Part shown: one piece after another, positions 29,285 to 38,871 of the stretch
Position numbering within the stretch: position 1 is the first letter of the stretch
How the letters are laid out: each line of letters opens with the position of its first letter
Assembly (NCBI GenBank): GCA_002077065.1
Contig: NAJO01000017.1
Span: 248,001-312,000, forward strand
Direction of reading: 5' to 3'
DNA: 64,000 nt
Source of the DNA: Cryoendolithus antarcticus
Taxonomy: Eukaryota; Ascomycota; Dothideomycetes; Cladosporiales; Cladosporiaceae
Translations under genes and position numbers: made by a program
The notes under the pieces: generated by a model
Databases searched by the model: none
The model's input: the letters and a program-made list of their open reading frames with translations, nothing else
What the model was told of the DNA's origin: nothing

Positions 29285-30252
29285 CTAATACGCTTCGCCA
29301 TAGCCCGGACGCGGTCCAGGTGGTCGCTGTTCGTTCTGTTAGAAGGGCGATCCCCGAGATTACTCTCTAATGCAGCTTGGCCGTAGACTTGGTTGGACCG
29401 TACCCCAACATCGTAATGATAGACGCGCATAACCACGGCGCGGAGCCATACGAAATCTGGGACGGTGCGGAACAGCGCACGAAAGTGTGCGCGGCTGACG
29501 TCAAAGAAAGAATGGTCAAATGAAAGCAATATGACGGCTCACATTGGGTGCTCTCTGCGAGATACGCGAGACCTCTTAGCGCCATGCTGTGTGACCATAA
29601 CCCATGCGTACGGGTCGATCTCTAGGCATAACGTTGCCGCTCTGCCATCTACCAGCATCGCTTGTAGTAGACTTGTATGGTTAATATCGCGATTAATGGA
29701 AAGGTGTAGTCGCGCGTCTTAGATGAACGTAGGTGGCAGAGTGGAGAAGAAGTCAATGTGTCCTGAGGCATCAAGACGACACGGGATCTCACAGTGCTTA
29801 TTATACAGGCATTACAGGCATTACAGGGAGCATTGGCCGAGCCTGTCATCAAACTATATCAATACCAAGCAAGTCTATCGAGAAAGAGAGCAGAGGCTCG
29901 GAAAGCTGCACAGGTACAGCATAGTTTGAACAGAGTCACATAGAGGTTTCGAACAAGGCTGGTCCTCAGCCTCTTGCACGGAACGCCCAGGCTTCGCATC
30001 CTGTACCTTGCCTCGCAGAGAACTGAAGTAACGCCCGCTTACGACCTTACATTAAACACTTTGCTTCATGTGCTGCTCCTCCTTCAAGGTCGTCCATCGG
30101 TGTAGAAGGTCTACGTTCGCTGGCTCTCTGAGACGTGAATCATATTTCGAGGTAGCTGGACTCGATCTCGTGGTCGCGACGATCGCGCGTGCCAGGGCAG
30201 CTGTTTTGAGTCCCTGTGCTGTTTGGTCGGTTGAATACATGGATATGAACAG
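29285..30252. other. Region between the two OMA1-like copies
   Basis: About 970 bp. Next to copy A is a minus-strand frame (about 29529-29227) with an even amino-acid composition but no ATG start and no recognisable domain; it may be an eroded exon. The remainder shows no coding signal, apart from the small tandem repeat listed separately. Confidence 0.4.
29802..29828. repeat. Three tandem copies of a 9-bp unit
   Basis: Three consecutive 9-base units, TATACAGGC, ATTACAGGC and ATTACAGGG, lie between the two OMA1-like copies. This is a minisatellite-like slippage product; no function is inferred. Confidence 0.8.
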
Positions 30253-31476
30253 TCAGCTAAGCTGGTCAAGTGGGGCGACACTGCCATGAAGAAGATGTAC
30301 CCAACTGCGGACATCCGGCCAGTCCGACAGTGACCCTACCCGTGTCGTGCCATACCTCGAGTGAAGTCGCTGGTGCAACTGGGATCGCCGCGGTCCAAGG
30401 TCCCGCCAGTAGACTACCATAGCGCCAGGATCGTACCCCGGTACGGCCATGAGTAGCATGCCAAGGTAATCCACCTCATCTTCCCTAGCACGAGCGCTAC
30501 GTTCGTGTGAGATGCGGAGAGCTGTGCGTGGTATGTGGAATATGGTCCCGCATACGGAGACCGTAGCAGCGCTTGATAATTCGAGCCGACACCCATCACG
30601 CCAAATGACATGCATAGAAGGATCTTTGACATGATACCATCGATGCCCTGGTGAAGTCGTACGTTCAGGAGCGCTTCATCATTGACCTCTTTGACGTGTC
30701 CGGCAAGGATCTGAGCCGTGCTATGGCTCAAGGCCGCGGCTAATTCTGCGTCATTCTCGAGGATACTGAATAAGCCAACGCCAGCGCATATGTTTGCGTT
30801 GTCTACTACAGTGCATCGGCAATCGTCTGATTTGATTCGTTAGTAGGGTCTTGTGGTATGGGTTGACGTGGCTACGTACTTATTGAGTTCGGCACAGTCA
30901 GCGTGATCTTCAATCCCGTGACCGCGGCAACCTTGTCGAGTAGGCTCTGTGCATATGCAACTTGAGGTAGATCAGGTGGCAGTGGCAAACCACCCGGCCG
31001 CACTATATGCTCGGCTACCTCGTTAAGTGAGGGTATTCGCTCTGCAATGTCCTTCACTGCAGCCGGAGGCTTCGACACCGACTCCGTGAGTGACGAGGCC
31101 CTGTCATACTGCGTCACGTCAAGTCCCTCCACATAACGTTCTCGTCCCGTCAGCGCCACGGTCTCGTGACGAAGCCACAAGTAACGTGCCTCAGATCCGA
31201 TATAGTACACAACGACTGCGGCTACAGCGGGAAGGCAGATTCTCGCCGCTCCACGCAGCGTGTTCAGGCGGTAGTTGGGCGGCGAGGTGTCCACTGTGCC
31301 GATTTCTCCGCCGAAGCGACAGGCTTAGGCGCGCGGAACACTGGCAGACGTTGCCTCCCGGACTTGCCAGGGGACTTGGTAGAACAGCGTCCACCATGCA
31401 GGTATGATTTCAGCTGTAGCGACCGTTTGGCGGAGCAGATGCTCGCTCGTCGAGAGCCGCCGGAGACCACGAACAT
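30253..31476 (-). pseudogene. OMA1/M48-like gene B, frameshifted, lost zinc motif
   Basis: Tandem relative of copy A, with an intron at the same position (30879-30827). From the ATG at 31476 comes an Arg/Ser-rich presequence-like stretch of about 60 residues. Near 31320 the reading must change frame to reach PPNYRLNTLRG, a membrane segment (LPAVAAVVVYYIG), HETVALTGRERYVEG and QVAYAQSLLDKVAAVTGL. After the intron come CAGVGLFSIL and LAAALSHSTAQILAGH, where HExxH has become HSTAQ: glutamate and second histidine lost. Another frame change between about 30620 and 30520 is needed to reach EDEVDYLGMLLMAVPGYDP and VVYWRDL. The frames meet without usable introns. At least two lesions plus the missing catalytic glutamate indicate a dead gene. 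Confidence 0.66.
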
Positions 31477-31904
31477 GACATGACCAGTCCTAACTGTGGG
31501 CTGGTCGCGTCAAGTACTCACTGTGAGTTAGTGTCTATCACGCAGAGGAGCACACCTGGTGGATAGACCTCTTGGCGGGCTGGAGTCCAAGCGAGATCAC
31601 TTTATCGAGCGATGGAGCCATGTGCTCATCGTCGTGAATCAACACCTGAGACAACAACGATGTTCACGTGAATATAGTTCCGGACCGTCGCGGACTCGGT
31701 GTCAAGCTCAGCGGACAAGTGTGGCTTCATACATGTAACTGTTACACATGTATGTCCATCTGATTAAACTTAGTAGATTCAGTGGCCGGAGCGGGATTCC
31801 CGCACGCTAGGGCATTGGAGTTCGACACCAACGAGAGACACTCCCGAGCAGCAAGAAATCGATATCACATCGCGCAGTGAGCCTCACGTATCGAACCGCC
31901 CATC
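31477..31904. other. Divergent intergenic region, OMA1-like B / MRPL22
   Basis: 428 bp upstream of both genes. It contains a perfect 9-bp inverted repeat at 31728-31754 (listed separately) and otherwise no coding sequence. Confidence 0.45.
31728..31754. repeat. Perfect 9-bp inverted repeat with 9-bp spacer
   Basis: CATACATGT and its exact reverse complement ACATGTATG are separated by AACTGTTAC, itself partly symmetric (GTAAC/GTTAC). It sits about 150 bp before the MRPL22 start. It could be a binding site for a dimeric factor or a chance palindrome. Confidence 0.6.
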
Positions 31905-32960
31905 ATGAACCCCTCCACGCCCCTTCGCCGCCTCGCTCCCCGCTGCAAAGCCCTAGACGCCACCAGCTCCCTCCCCCGAGCCCACTTCCAAACCCCCCTC
32001 CCCCTCCGCCAACGCCGCCACGCCTCCTCCTCCTCAGATCCTCCCTCAACAACCTCAAACCCCATCCTAGAAGCTTACAAACGCGACAACGTCAATACTC
32101 CCGATCTCGCCGCGCAACAAATGGCCCAAGCCCAACAACAAATGTCCACCCCCGGTGACCTACCCGCAAGCTCAATTTTCGAAGACGACCGCCGAGCCCG
32201 CGCTCAACAAACCCAGACAGCCTCCGAACCAATCTCTACCGAGCCGCCGCGAGATCCGGCGAATATGGCGCGGGTGCTTGATCCGGATCCGAATGCGCGG
32301 GAACGGTGGCTGAGGAAGAAGGTCATTCAGATGGTGCGGAAGGGCGGGCGGCTGAGTAAGGAGGAGTTTGTGAAACGGACGGAGCGCGAGCATTTACTCA
32401 AGAGTGAGAATTTGAAGACGAGTATCAAGAAGCTGGGGATGTTGGCCAGACAGATTCAGGGTAAAGGCCTGGAGGAGGCTATGGTGCAGATGCGGTTTTC
32501 GAAGAAGAAGGTTGCGGGGGAGGTGTTGAAGGTGCTTGAAGCGGCTAGGGATGAGGCGGTGGTTATGAGAGGGATGGGACTGGGTGGTGCTGGGACGGAA
32601 ATCGCAGCTCCATCGCCGAAGTCAAGACTTATAGGTGCTGAGACGACAGAACCCTTATCAATCCAGTTGAAGGATGGGTCGAGGTATGCGGTCAAGGATG
32701 AGTCGAAGATTTATATCGATCAGGCGTGGGTTGGACGGGGACCGTATGGAAAGTTGCCGGATTATCGAGCACGAGGGAGGGTGTTCATCATGCGAACGCC
32801 ATGGACGAGTCTTAGTGTGGTGCTCAAGGAGGAGGCTACACGGGTACGCGAGTGGCGGGAGAGGGAGGCGAAGAGGCTAAAGGAACGGTTGAACAAGGTG
32901 TGGGTGCCATTGCCGGATCGGCCGGTGCAGGGTATGAGAGGGCAGTACTACTCGTGGTAG
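31905..32960 (+). CDS. MRPL22: Mitochondrial large ribosomal subunit protein uL22m
   Basis: Component of the mitoribosomal large subunit lining the exit tunnel. Single exon, 351 residues, starting at the ATG at 31905. The N-terminus is Arg/Ser/Pro-rich without acidic residues up to about residue 40, a typical import signal. The linker contains AAQQMAQAQQQM. The uL22 domain starts around LKTSIKKLGMLARQIQGKGLEEAMVQMRFSKKKVAGEVLKVLEAARDEA and continues with KIYIDQAWVGRGPYGKLPDYRARGR, a combination diagnostic for L22. The C-terminal tail is basic and amphipathic, ending GQYYSW. The frame is intact and family length fits. Confidence 0.94.
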   Translation: MNPSTPLRRLAPRCKALDATSSLPRAHFQTPLPLRQRRHASSSSDPPSTTSNPILEAYKRDNVNTPDLAAQQMAQAQQQMSTPGDLPASSIFEDDRRARAQQTQTASEPISTEPPRDPANMARVLDPDPNARERWLRKKVIQMVRKGGRLSKEEFVKRTEREHLLKSENLKTSIKKLGMLARQIQGKGLEEAMVQMRFSKKKVAGEVLKVLEAARDEAVVMRGMGLGGAGTEIAAPSPKSRLIGAETTEPLSIQLKDGSRYAVKDESKIYIDQAWVGRGPYGKLPDYRARGRVFIMRTPWTSLSVVLKEEATRVREWREREAKRLKERLNKVWVPLPDRPVQGMRGQYYSW

Positions 32961-33296
32961 ATAGAGCTGTATAGATAGATGTACTACCATGATGCTGCAG
33001 AATCATGAACACTAAGCGCGGCAACTAAGACGATATGTTCAGAAGACAAAGATGTTGACTGTACAGCATCTCATCCATTATAGATCTCTCTCCGTCGAGC
33101 AAGATCCATCCTCCACTACAAAAGAGCCTATATGTACAAATCTCACCTCCATCTAGATCCCATTCCATCCATATGCCATTTCCCAGATCCAAGATATCGC
33201 TCGCTCATCCAACGCTCCACATAGGTAGTAATCCAAATCCATCCCCACTCCCACGCTTTCCCACCCTAAATACATAGCAAAGCCACGCAAGGTACA
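32961..33296. other. Convergent 3' untranslated regions
   Basis: 336 bp between two convergent stop codons, AT-richer than its neighbours, with repeated TAGAT-like runs and CCATCC motifs around 33110-33180. Probably overlapping 3' ends; nothing coding. Confidence 0.5.
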
Positions 33297-36200
33297 TCAC
33301 TTCCTCCCGCCCCACTTCACGCCCTGTCCCTCCCTCGCACTCCCATCACTCGATCCCTTTCTCCCCAGTCCCTTCGCAAAAGCCATGACACCACCCCACA
33401 TCCCCTTCTTCTGCTTCACCTCCTTCTCCCCACTCCCCCTGCCAACCGCAGCAGCACTGCCCCTCCCTCCACTCCGGCCCACTACAGGAGCCGGCGCGCT
33501 ACCGGCCGGCGGCTCAGAAGTGCGGAAGAACTCCGCTAGATCGCTAGTCGTCGACTTTGGGACGTTCGAGGGCTTCGTTACAGGTTCGCGGGCTTCTAGC
33601 TTCGGGCCGCGGGGCTTCGATGCCGTGGATGTGGATGTGATGGAAGCGGAGTAGGGAGTCTGCAGGGAGCGCGTGCGATCGGGGTCTAGTAGTGGCACTG
33701 CTGAGCTGTTTGCGGAGGTCAAGCTAGCTGCTCGGCCTGCTGCTGCATTTGCCACGATGGGTTTGGGTGCGTTATCGGAAGGCGGTTCGGTGTTGCGCAG
33801 GAAGTCTGCTAGACTTTCTTCCTGTCTACCACGAGTTGGTGGGAGAGCTGTGAGGAGATCGTCATTGTCTTCGTCCGAGTCCATGTCAATCGCGTACGGA
33901 TCCTTGTTGCGATACCGCTTCTTCTCAAAGTCGCCGCCTGGCGGCTTGCCAGGCGCAGCGAGCAAGTTGCCCTCTGACAGACGGCTAGGCTGCCCGCTGT
34001 GAGCAGGATGTGCCGCAGCCGGCGTCGCGTAGCTTCCAGCTCCGTTCATCTTCGCAGCTGGCGGTGGTGGTGCAGACCCGTAACTCACAGCCGGAGACTT
34101 AACACTCCCAGCACTCTTCGGCCCGTCACCATTCACGTTGCCCACAGCAGTATTCAACGTCGAATACCCAGCATGCCCAGTGTGGAAATCCTCCCTCAAT
34201 TGATCAGAGTCCATGGTATTCCTAAACGGCGCGACAGTCCTCGAAATCCGGTGATCCCCGTTTTTACCATCCGGCCCGTCGCGCAGGAAGTTGATCAAAT
34301 CGTTATTGCTCGAGCTCACACCTGTGGCGCCCCTTGCTTCTCGCGAAGGGCGTGTGGACCCGGCGGGCATGGGTGGCACAGGAGGAATGTTGTTGTGAAT
34401 CATGTCTTTCTGCGTCAGGGACTTTGTGCGGCCGACGTCTTTGTCGTTGGAGAGGCTCATGGCGCCTATGCTTTGCGAGCGTTCGCGGGTGCTACCTACA
34501 GTTGAGCGGAGAGAGTGCAGCGACGTGGTTGAGCGATTGTTGGTGGTAATCTGGTACAACGTCGGCTCCTTATCGGGACCTGTCGAGCGGATGAAGTCGG
34601 CGAAGTCACGAATGCTTTCGGTCACGACCTGAGGCTCGCGTGCTATGAGACCGCTGCGTCGATGCTCGCTCGTGTTACGCGGAGGCGGCTTCGAAGTGGA
34701 TCGACGGCGAGCAATCTTCTCTTCCGTCGTCAGCTCCCTGCCAGCGGTCTTGTTGGTCGGTACCTGCGCAGACGTGGCTTGCTTGCTGGTCTGACTACGA
34801 CTTGCTCGCCTGTCGTCCTCCTGTGGTTGCTCAAGCTTACGCAATGCTTCTGCTGGTCCAGACGGGGCTTCTGAAAGCTGTGTGGGAGTGCTCTCGACGG
34901 CCTGCGGGGCGATTCCGTTGGCTACCATCGACACCCGCTTGTTCTCCACCGGTCTGAGTTCCGCAGGGGGTTGAGACACCACCGCGGTCGGAACATCGCG
35001 TACAGTCTCCGGTGTAAGAGTATACTTCGCCGTGTCAGCACCCTGCACCAAAGCGTCGAAGTCCTCAGGCCCTCGAATGCTAGCACTTGTGATGGCGGGC
35101 GGCGTCACCGCTCCTGACATGGCAGCTGCAGCACCCGACTTCATTGGGGTGGACAGAAGCTGGGACGCCGGAATGTCGGAGGTCTCTTGCTTCTGTGGCG
35201 CTAGCGGCATAGGTGTGAGAAGTGACGTTTGCGGTGCTGTCATCTCATTGGAGGCCCCCACTGCAACTAGCGACTCTGTTGGAGCTTCAGACCCAGACTC
35301 GCCTGTGCTTACAATGCCACTTCCGGCAGCAGGCAAGGGAGTCGCGTCAACCTTTTGCTGTGGCGGCGCAGCACGAGTACTCTCATTCGGAGACATTCCG
35401 AGTCCTCGCATCTTGCCCTCGTCAAGTGTCGCCCTGCGCTCAAGGCTCGCCCTTCGACTTCGCGTCATGTAACCTTCTCTCTGCTCACCGTTCGGCGTCT
35501 GCGGTATCACTAAAGGTCGCATCTTATCTGCGTCAAGCGTAGCTCGCCTCTCGAGAGAGTTCCTGCGACTTCGACTGGGCAAGAAGTCCCGCTCATCCCG
35601 TGGCTTCTCTGATATAGGCGTCGCGTTGCCTGAGCCTGGCTGGACACGCTGTGGCGTTGTTGTACCTGACTGCGAGATAAGGGAAGAGGCGTACGCTGGC
35701 TGCTCGACGTGCTTGTTGACAATGCTTGCCGGTGCTGGCATATACAGCGGTGCGTCGCGTCTGCTCGCGCGTGATGGAGTGTCAGACTGACTTTCCGGTT
35801 GCTCAGTATTGAGCGCAGTGATGCCACGCAATCTCGACGCGCCTTCAGCGAACTGGGCGAAGGCAGAAGCATCTTGAGGCGTTTCTGCTCGACTTTCAAG
35901 GGCCGCTGTACCGAGTGCGGCGTCATGTGGATTGGTCCCTGTATTCGGCTGGGTTTCGCGGGCACCGGAGTCGACTGCATGTGGTCCAGGAGCCGCAAGT
36001 GACTTGTCACCGCGCGGCTCTCCGAGGGTAAAGCTCTTGTTCGAACTAGCAGACGACAGCTTGCGTTCTGACTCGTGTGGTGCTGCTATGCCATTAGCAT
36101 GGGCAGGTCTTTGAACCTCAGCAGCAGACGCTGGCGCTAGCGACCCGCTCCTGGAGCTGCGCCCTTCCTGCTCAGCGATCACAGCCTTAATGTCCATCAT

Positions 36201-38180
36201 TGACTTCCTCTTGTCTAGCTCCTCGATCTCCTCAGCCGAGCGCACACGGGCTGGTGAAAGCGATCTCTCTACTGCTGCTGTCTCGGGCTCTGCTCTCGAC
36301 TTGTCCACATCGTCCTCATCACGCTTACCCAACACAGCTGCAGTCGCGACACCAGCTAGAGCAGTTGCACCAGCCACGCCCGCAGCGATCAAGCCATGAT
36401 TTCGGCCTTTCGCCTTCTGCTCTTCGGTCTCCGGCTCCGCGGGCGCTCCACCAGCAACTTTGTCTAGCAATACCTTGACGTCCTCGGGCTTGTGATCCGG
36501 CCCGAGTGTATCATCCACTTCCGGCACCTTTTCCAACGGACTTTTAGCATCGTCATCCACTGCGACTGGCGCCACCTTCTCTTCATCCTCGTCTGGGAAG
36601 GTCGGAAACGCGCCGGGTATCTCAAGCATCGGTGTACGCAGCGGAGTTGGTACGGAGATCGAGCGTTGGCGCTGAAGCAGTGGCTTGAAGAAAGGCAACT
36701 TAGTCGGCGCTGGCGACGCTGGCGATGTCGAATTTGCAGGAGTCGGCAGACCATTCACCATGCCCGGAAGCATAGGATGTGTGAAGCTGTTCCGTCGCAG
36801 GGCTTTGCTTTCGATAGGTATGTCATCTTCTTCCGAGCTCCGATCAGGATCTCTGGCCAGTCCAGGCACTTCGATCTCGTCCACATCTCGCCGCGCATTG
36901 CCCATTGGCAGTGGGATATTCGAAGCAATGACGTGTTCCGGGTGCTCCATCTCTGGCACATCCACCGGCGAGAAACCCCTAGGCACTGCAGGCACCCCGT
37001 TCTCCTCTCCGCTCGACATGTGCTCGTCTTGCCTACCCAACGCGGCCGCAATCCCATCTCGATACGAGTTACGCCTTGACCTCATCATCCCTCGTTGAGT
37101 CGGTGTAGTCGGTCGGGTGTTATTACTTCGCAATGTCTTCCTCCACGTGCGCCAAAGCCTGCCCACACGTGAATCCAGCGCCACGCGTTCCACATCGTAC
37201 TCTTCGACAAGCACTCGATCTTGCGATTGCAACGCCTTCAGCGCAGTGCGACTCTGGCGTCGGGCACGTGCATAAGCTGCCGATCCCGATATTTGCAGTG
37301 TCTGCTCAGCGACATACTCCAGCACTGAGGTCAAGAAGATGGCAGCAGACCATGAGACGAGGCCAGAATTGGCTGAGAACCTTCGGCTGTCCAACTCGCG
37401 GCCGGAGAACAACTCCTGCTCCTTGACGTACTTCTCCTCGTCGTCATCCTCCATCTCACCTAGGCGCATGTATACCATCACGCGTAGCCGTGTGCGTTTC
37501 CATACAAGCTCGAGGTCCCACTTCCGCGCATTCTCCTTTGGCGTCGTCTGGGCTTTGTCATCTTCTTCCTCTCCGCCAGCGAGTAGCTCTTGCAACTCCT
37601 CATCTGCGCTAGAGATGGCTTCTTTTGCCAGTCGTGACTTTAGCACATCCGTCACCGCAGGTCGCAGCGCAAACAGACTCGTCGACCGTGCGCTAGCTAA
37701 GATACTGTACAGAAGATTGTCAAGGAAGGAATTGATGAGCTCCAGAGCCGGCTCGCCGAACTGCACGTCATCCCTGTTGGCATTGCTGTCATCGTCGTCG
37801 CTCGACACAGTCTCCTTGTGCGTTCCGCGGTATTCACTGACAACTTGCGCAGCGCCCAGCTCAGCGACATACGCAGCAGCCGGGTGGACATGCAGAGGAT
37901 TCTGCGGCCAGTATCCAGTAATGCCCGATACGGCTGAGAAGCGATCCGAGCCCGCGACGCTGGGACTGCGCGACATGATGGGACTCACGTCGTACGGACT
38001 AGTCCATGGCGCCAAGGAGGGGATGGATGCAGCTCGCTCGTGCTGCCGAGTAGGGGAGGGTGGAGGGTGCGGGTCAGTCTGCAGCGGAGGGAGGGTGTTT
38101 GCTCGTGAACTAGCAATGTAAGATGAGTAGTCGTAGGGCGGCACGTATTGATAGCGAGCGTGCGGTGCGTTCTGCGCCAT
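33297..38180 (-). CDS. Large disordered protein with histone-fold-like segment
   Basis: Single uninterrupted frame of 1627 residues from the ATG at 38180. I recognise it as a conserved large fungal protein but know no established function. Residues about 140-200 (VQFGEPALELINSFLDNLLY, ARSTSLFALRPAVTDVLKSRLAKEAI) look like a helical, histone-fold-like domain, followed by a second ordered region up to about 340 (EYVAEQTLQISGSAAYARARRQ). Beyond that it is mostly Pro/Ser/Arg-rich and disordered. A glycine/alanine-rich hydrophobic stretch occurs near 595-618 (GLIAAGVAGATALAGVATAA). The motif [DS]xA[DE]F[LIF]R[NS] recurs four times in the C-terminal third: near 1190 (RDFADFIRST), 1292 (NDLINFLRDG), 1453 (ESLADFLRNTEPP) and 1543 (SDLAEFFRTSEPP). 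The length and the repeated motif suggest a scaffold. The frame upstream of 38180 has no ATG. Confidence 0.72.
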   Translation of the reverse strand: MAQNAPHARYQYVPPYDYSSYIASSRANTLPPLQTDPHPPPSPTRQHERAASIPSLAPWTSPYDVSPIMSRSPSVAGSDRFSAVSGITGYWPQNPLHVHPAAAYVAELGAAQVVSEYRGTHKETVSSDDDDSNANRDDVQFGEPALELINSFLDNLLYSILASARSTSLFALRPAVTDVLKSRLAKEAISSADEELQELLAGGEEEDDKAQTTPKENARKWDLELVWKRTRLRVMVYMRLGEMEDDDEEKYVKEQELFSGRELDSRRFSANSGLVSWSAAIFLTSVLEYVAEQTLQISGSAAYARARRQSRTALKALQSQDRVLVEEYDVERVALDSRVGRLWRTWRKTLRSNNTRPTTPTQRGMMRSRRNSYRDGIAAALGRQDEHMSSGEENGVPAVPRGFSPVDVPEMEHPEHVIASNIPLPMGNARRDVDEIEVPGLARDPDRSSEEDDIPIESKALRRNSFTHPMLPGMVNGLPTPANSTSPASPAPTKLPFFKPLLQRQRSISVPTPLRTPMLEIPGAFPTFPDEDEEKVAPVAVDDDAKSPLEKVPEVDDTLGPDHKPEDVKVLLDKVAGGAPAEPETEEQKAKGRNHGLIAAGVAGATALAGVATAAVLGKRDEDDVDKSRAEPETAAVERSLSPARVRSAEEIEELDKRKSMMDIKAVIAEQEGRSSRSGSLAPASAAEVQRPAHANGIAAPHESERKLSSASSNKSFTLGEPRGDKSLAAPGPHAVDSGARETQPNTGTNPHDAALGTAALESRAETPQDASAFAQFAEGASRLRGITALNTEQPESQSDTPSRASRRDAPLYMPAPASIVNKHVEQPAYASSLISQSGTTTPQRVQPGSGNATPISEKPRDERDFLPSRSRRNSLERRATLDADKMRPLVIPQTPNGEQREGYMTRSRRASLERRATLDEGKMRGLGMSPNESTRAAPPQQKVDATPLPAAGSGIVSTGESGSEAPTESLVAVGASNEMTAPQTSLLTPMPLAPQKQETSDIPASQLLSTPMKSGAAAAMSGAVTPPAITSASIRGPEDFDALVQGADTAKYTLTPETVRDVPTAVVSQPPAELRPVENKRVSMVANGIAPQAVESTPTQLSEAPSGPAEALRKLEQPQEDDRRASRSQTSKQATSAQVPTNKTAGRELTTEEKIARRRSTSKPPPRNTSEHRRSGLIAREPQVVTESIRDFADFIRSTGPDKEPTLYQITTNNRSTTSLHSLRSTVGSTRERSQSIGAMSLSNDKDVGRTKSLTQKDMIHNNIPPVPPMPAGSTRPSREARGATGVSSSNNDLINFLRDGPDGKNGDHRISRTVAPFRNTMDSDQLREDFHTGHAGYSTLNTAVGNVNGDGPKSAGSVKSPAVSYGSAPPPPAAKMNGAGSYATPAAAHPAHSGQPSRLSEGNLLAAPGKPPGGDFEKKRYRNKDPYAIDMDSDEDNDDLLTALPPTRGRQEESLADFLRNTEPPSDNAPKPIVANAAAGRAASLTSANSSAVPLLDPDRTRSLQTPYSASITSTSTASKPRGPKLEAREPVTKPSNVPKSTTSDLAEFFRTSEPPAGSAPAPVVGRSGGRGSAAAVGRGSGEKEVKQKKGMWGGVMAFAKGLGRKGSSDGSAREGQGVKWGGRK

Positions 38181-38871
38181 GTGAATGCACGTGTAGTCCA
38201 CGGCCGGATACCTGATGAGAGCACTCTATGCGGGCCGGGGTTGTATGCAAGGCAGAGTGGCACGAGTGGGTCAATCGCAGACACGATTGCGAATGCCGGG
38301 GATTAGCTGCCAATGAGACGGCGAGAACGCAGCTTGTAGTAACGATGTCGTGGAAGACTAGATCGCGAAAGTCGGAACATGAAACCGTAGAAAATGCAGC
38401 TCAGCCCATGCTCCTGCAGGTAGCCGTATAATGCTGTGCGATGGCGCGTGTACCGTTTGCTACGGTAGTCTCCCCCGTGAGCCGATGGGATCTGTTGCAA
38501 CTATGCAGGAGAGAGGACCGTGGTAGCCGGCCCCATTGAGCGATGCTGCATGAATCGTGTGGATGTGCTCGACGAGACAGGGGTGGAGAGGAAGGCAGAG
38601 ATAGGGGGGACTGCAGGGAAAGACGTGGTGGAGCTGCACGGAGATGGACGTCGTTGGCTGTTTTCGCAACGATGCCATGGGCACCTGCCAACGCTACATC
38701 ATCTCTACCGATCTCGTTGTCCTGGCAAACCATCCTTTGGCCTTGATGTGGACATTGCTTAGTAACTTTCGGCTCCCGTACTCCGATCTAAGAATACCCT
38801 CCCACGCGTAGAGTGAAACGCGTAACTAGACGCGATTCGATCTTAGGGCTGTCCTGTCAACAACCATACAG
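38181..38871. other. Divergent promoter region
   Basis: 691 bp between the starts of two divergent genes. It holds both promoters; short frames here have no supporting features. Confidence 0.45.

Noticed and set aside
31785..31850. tRNA-like stretch (TGGCCGGAGCGGG followed by GTTCGACAC, resembling A and B boxes)
   Set aside because: No seven-base acceptor stem or anticodon arm can be folded from the flanks, and box A is imperfect.
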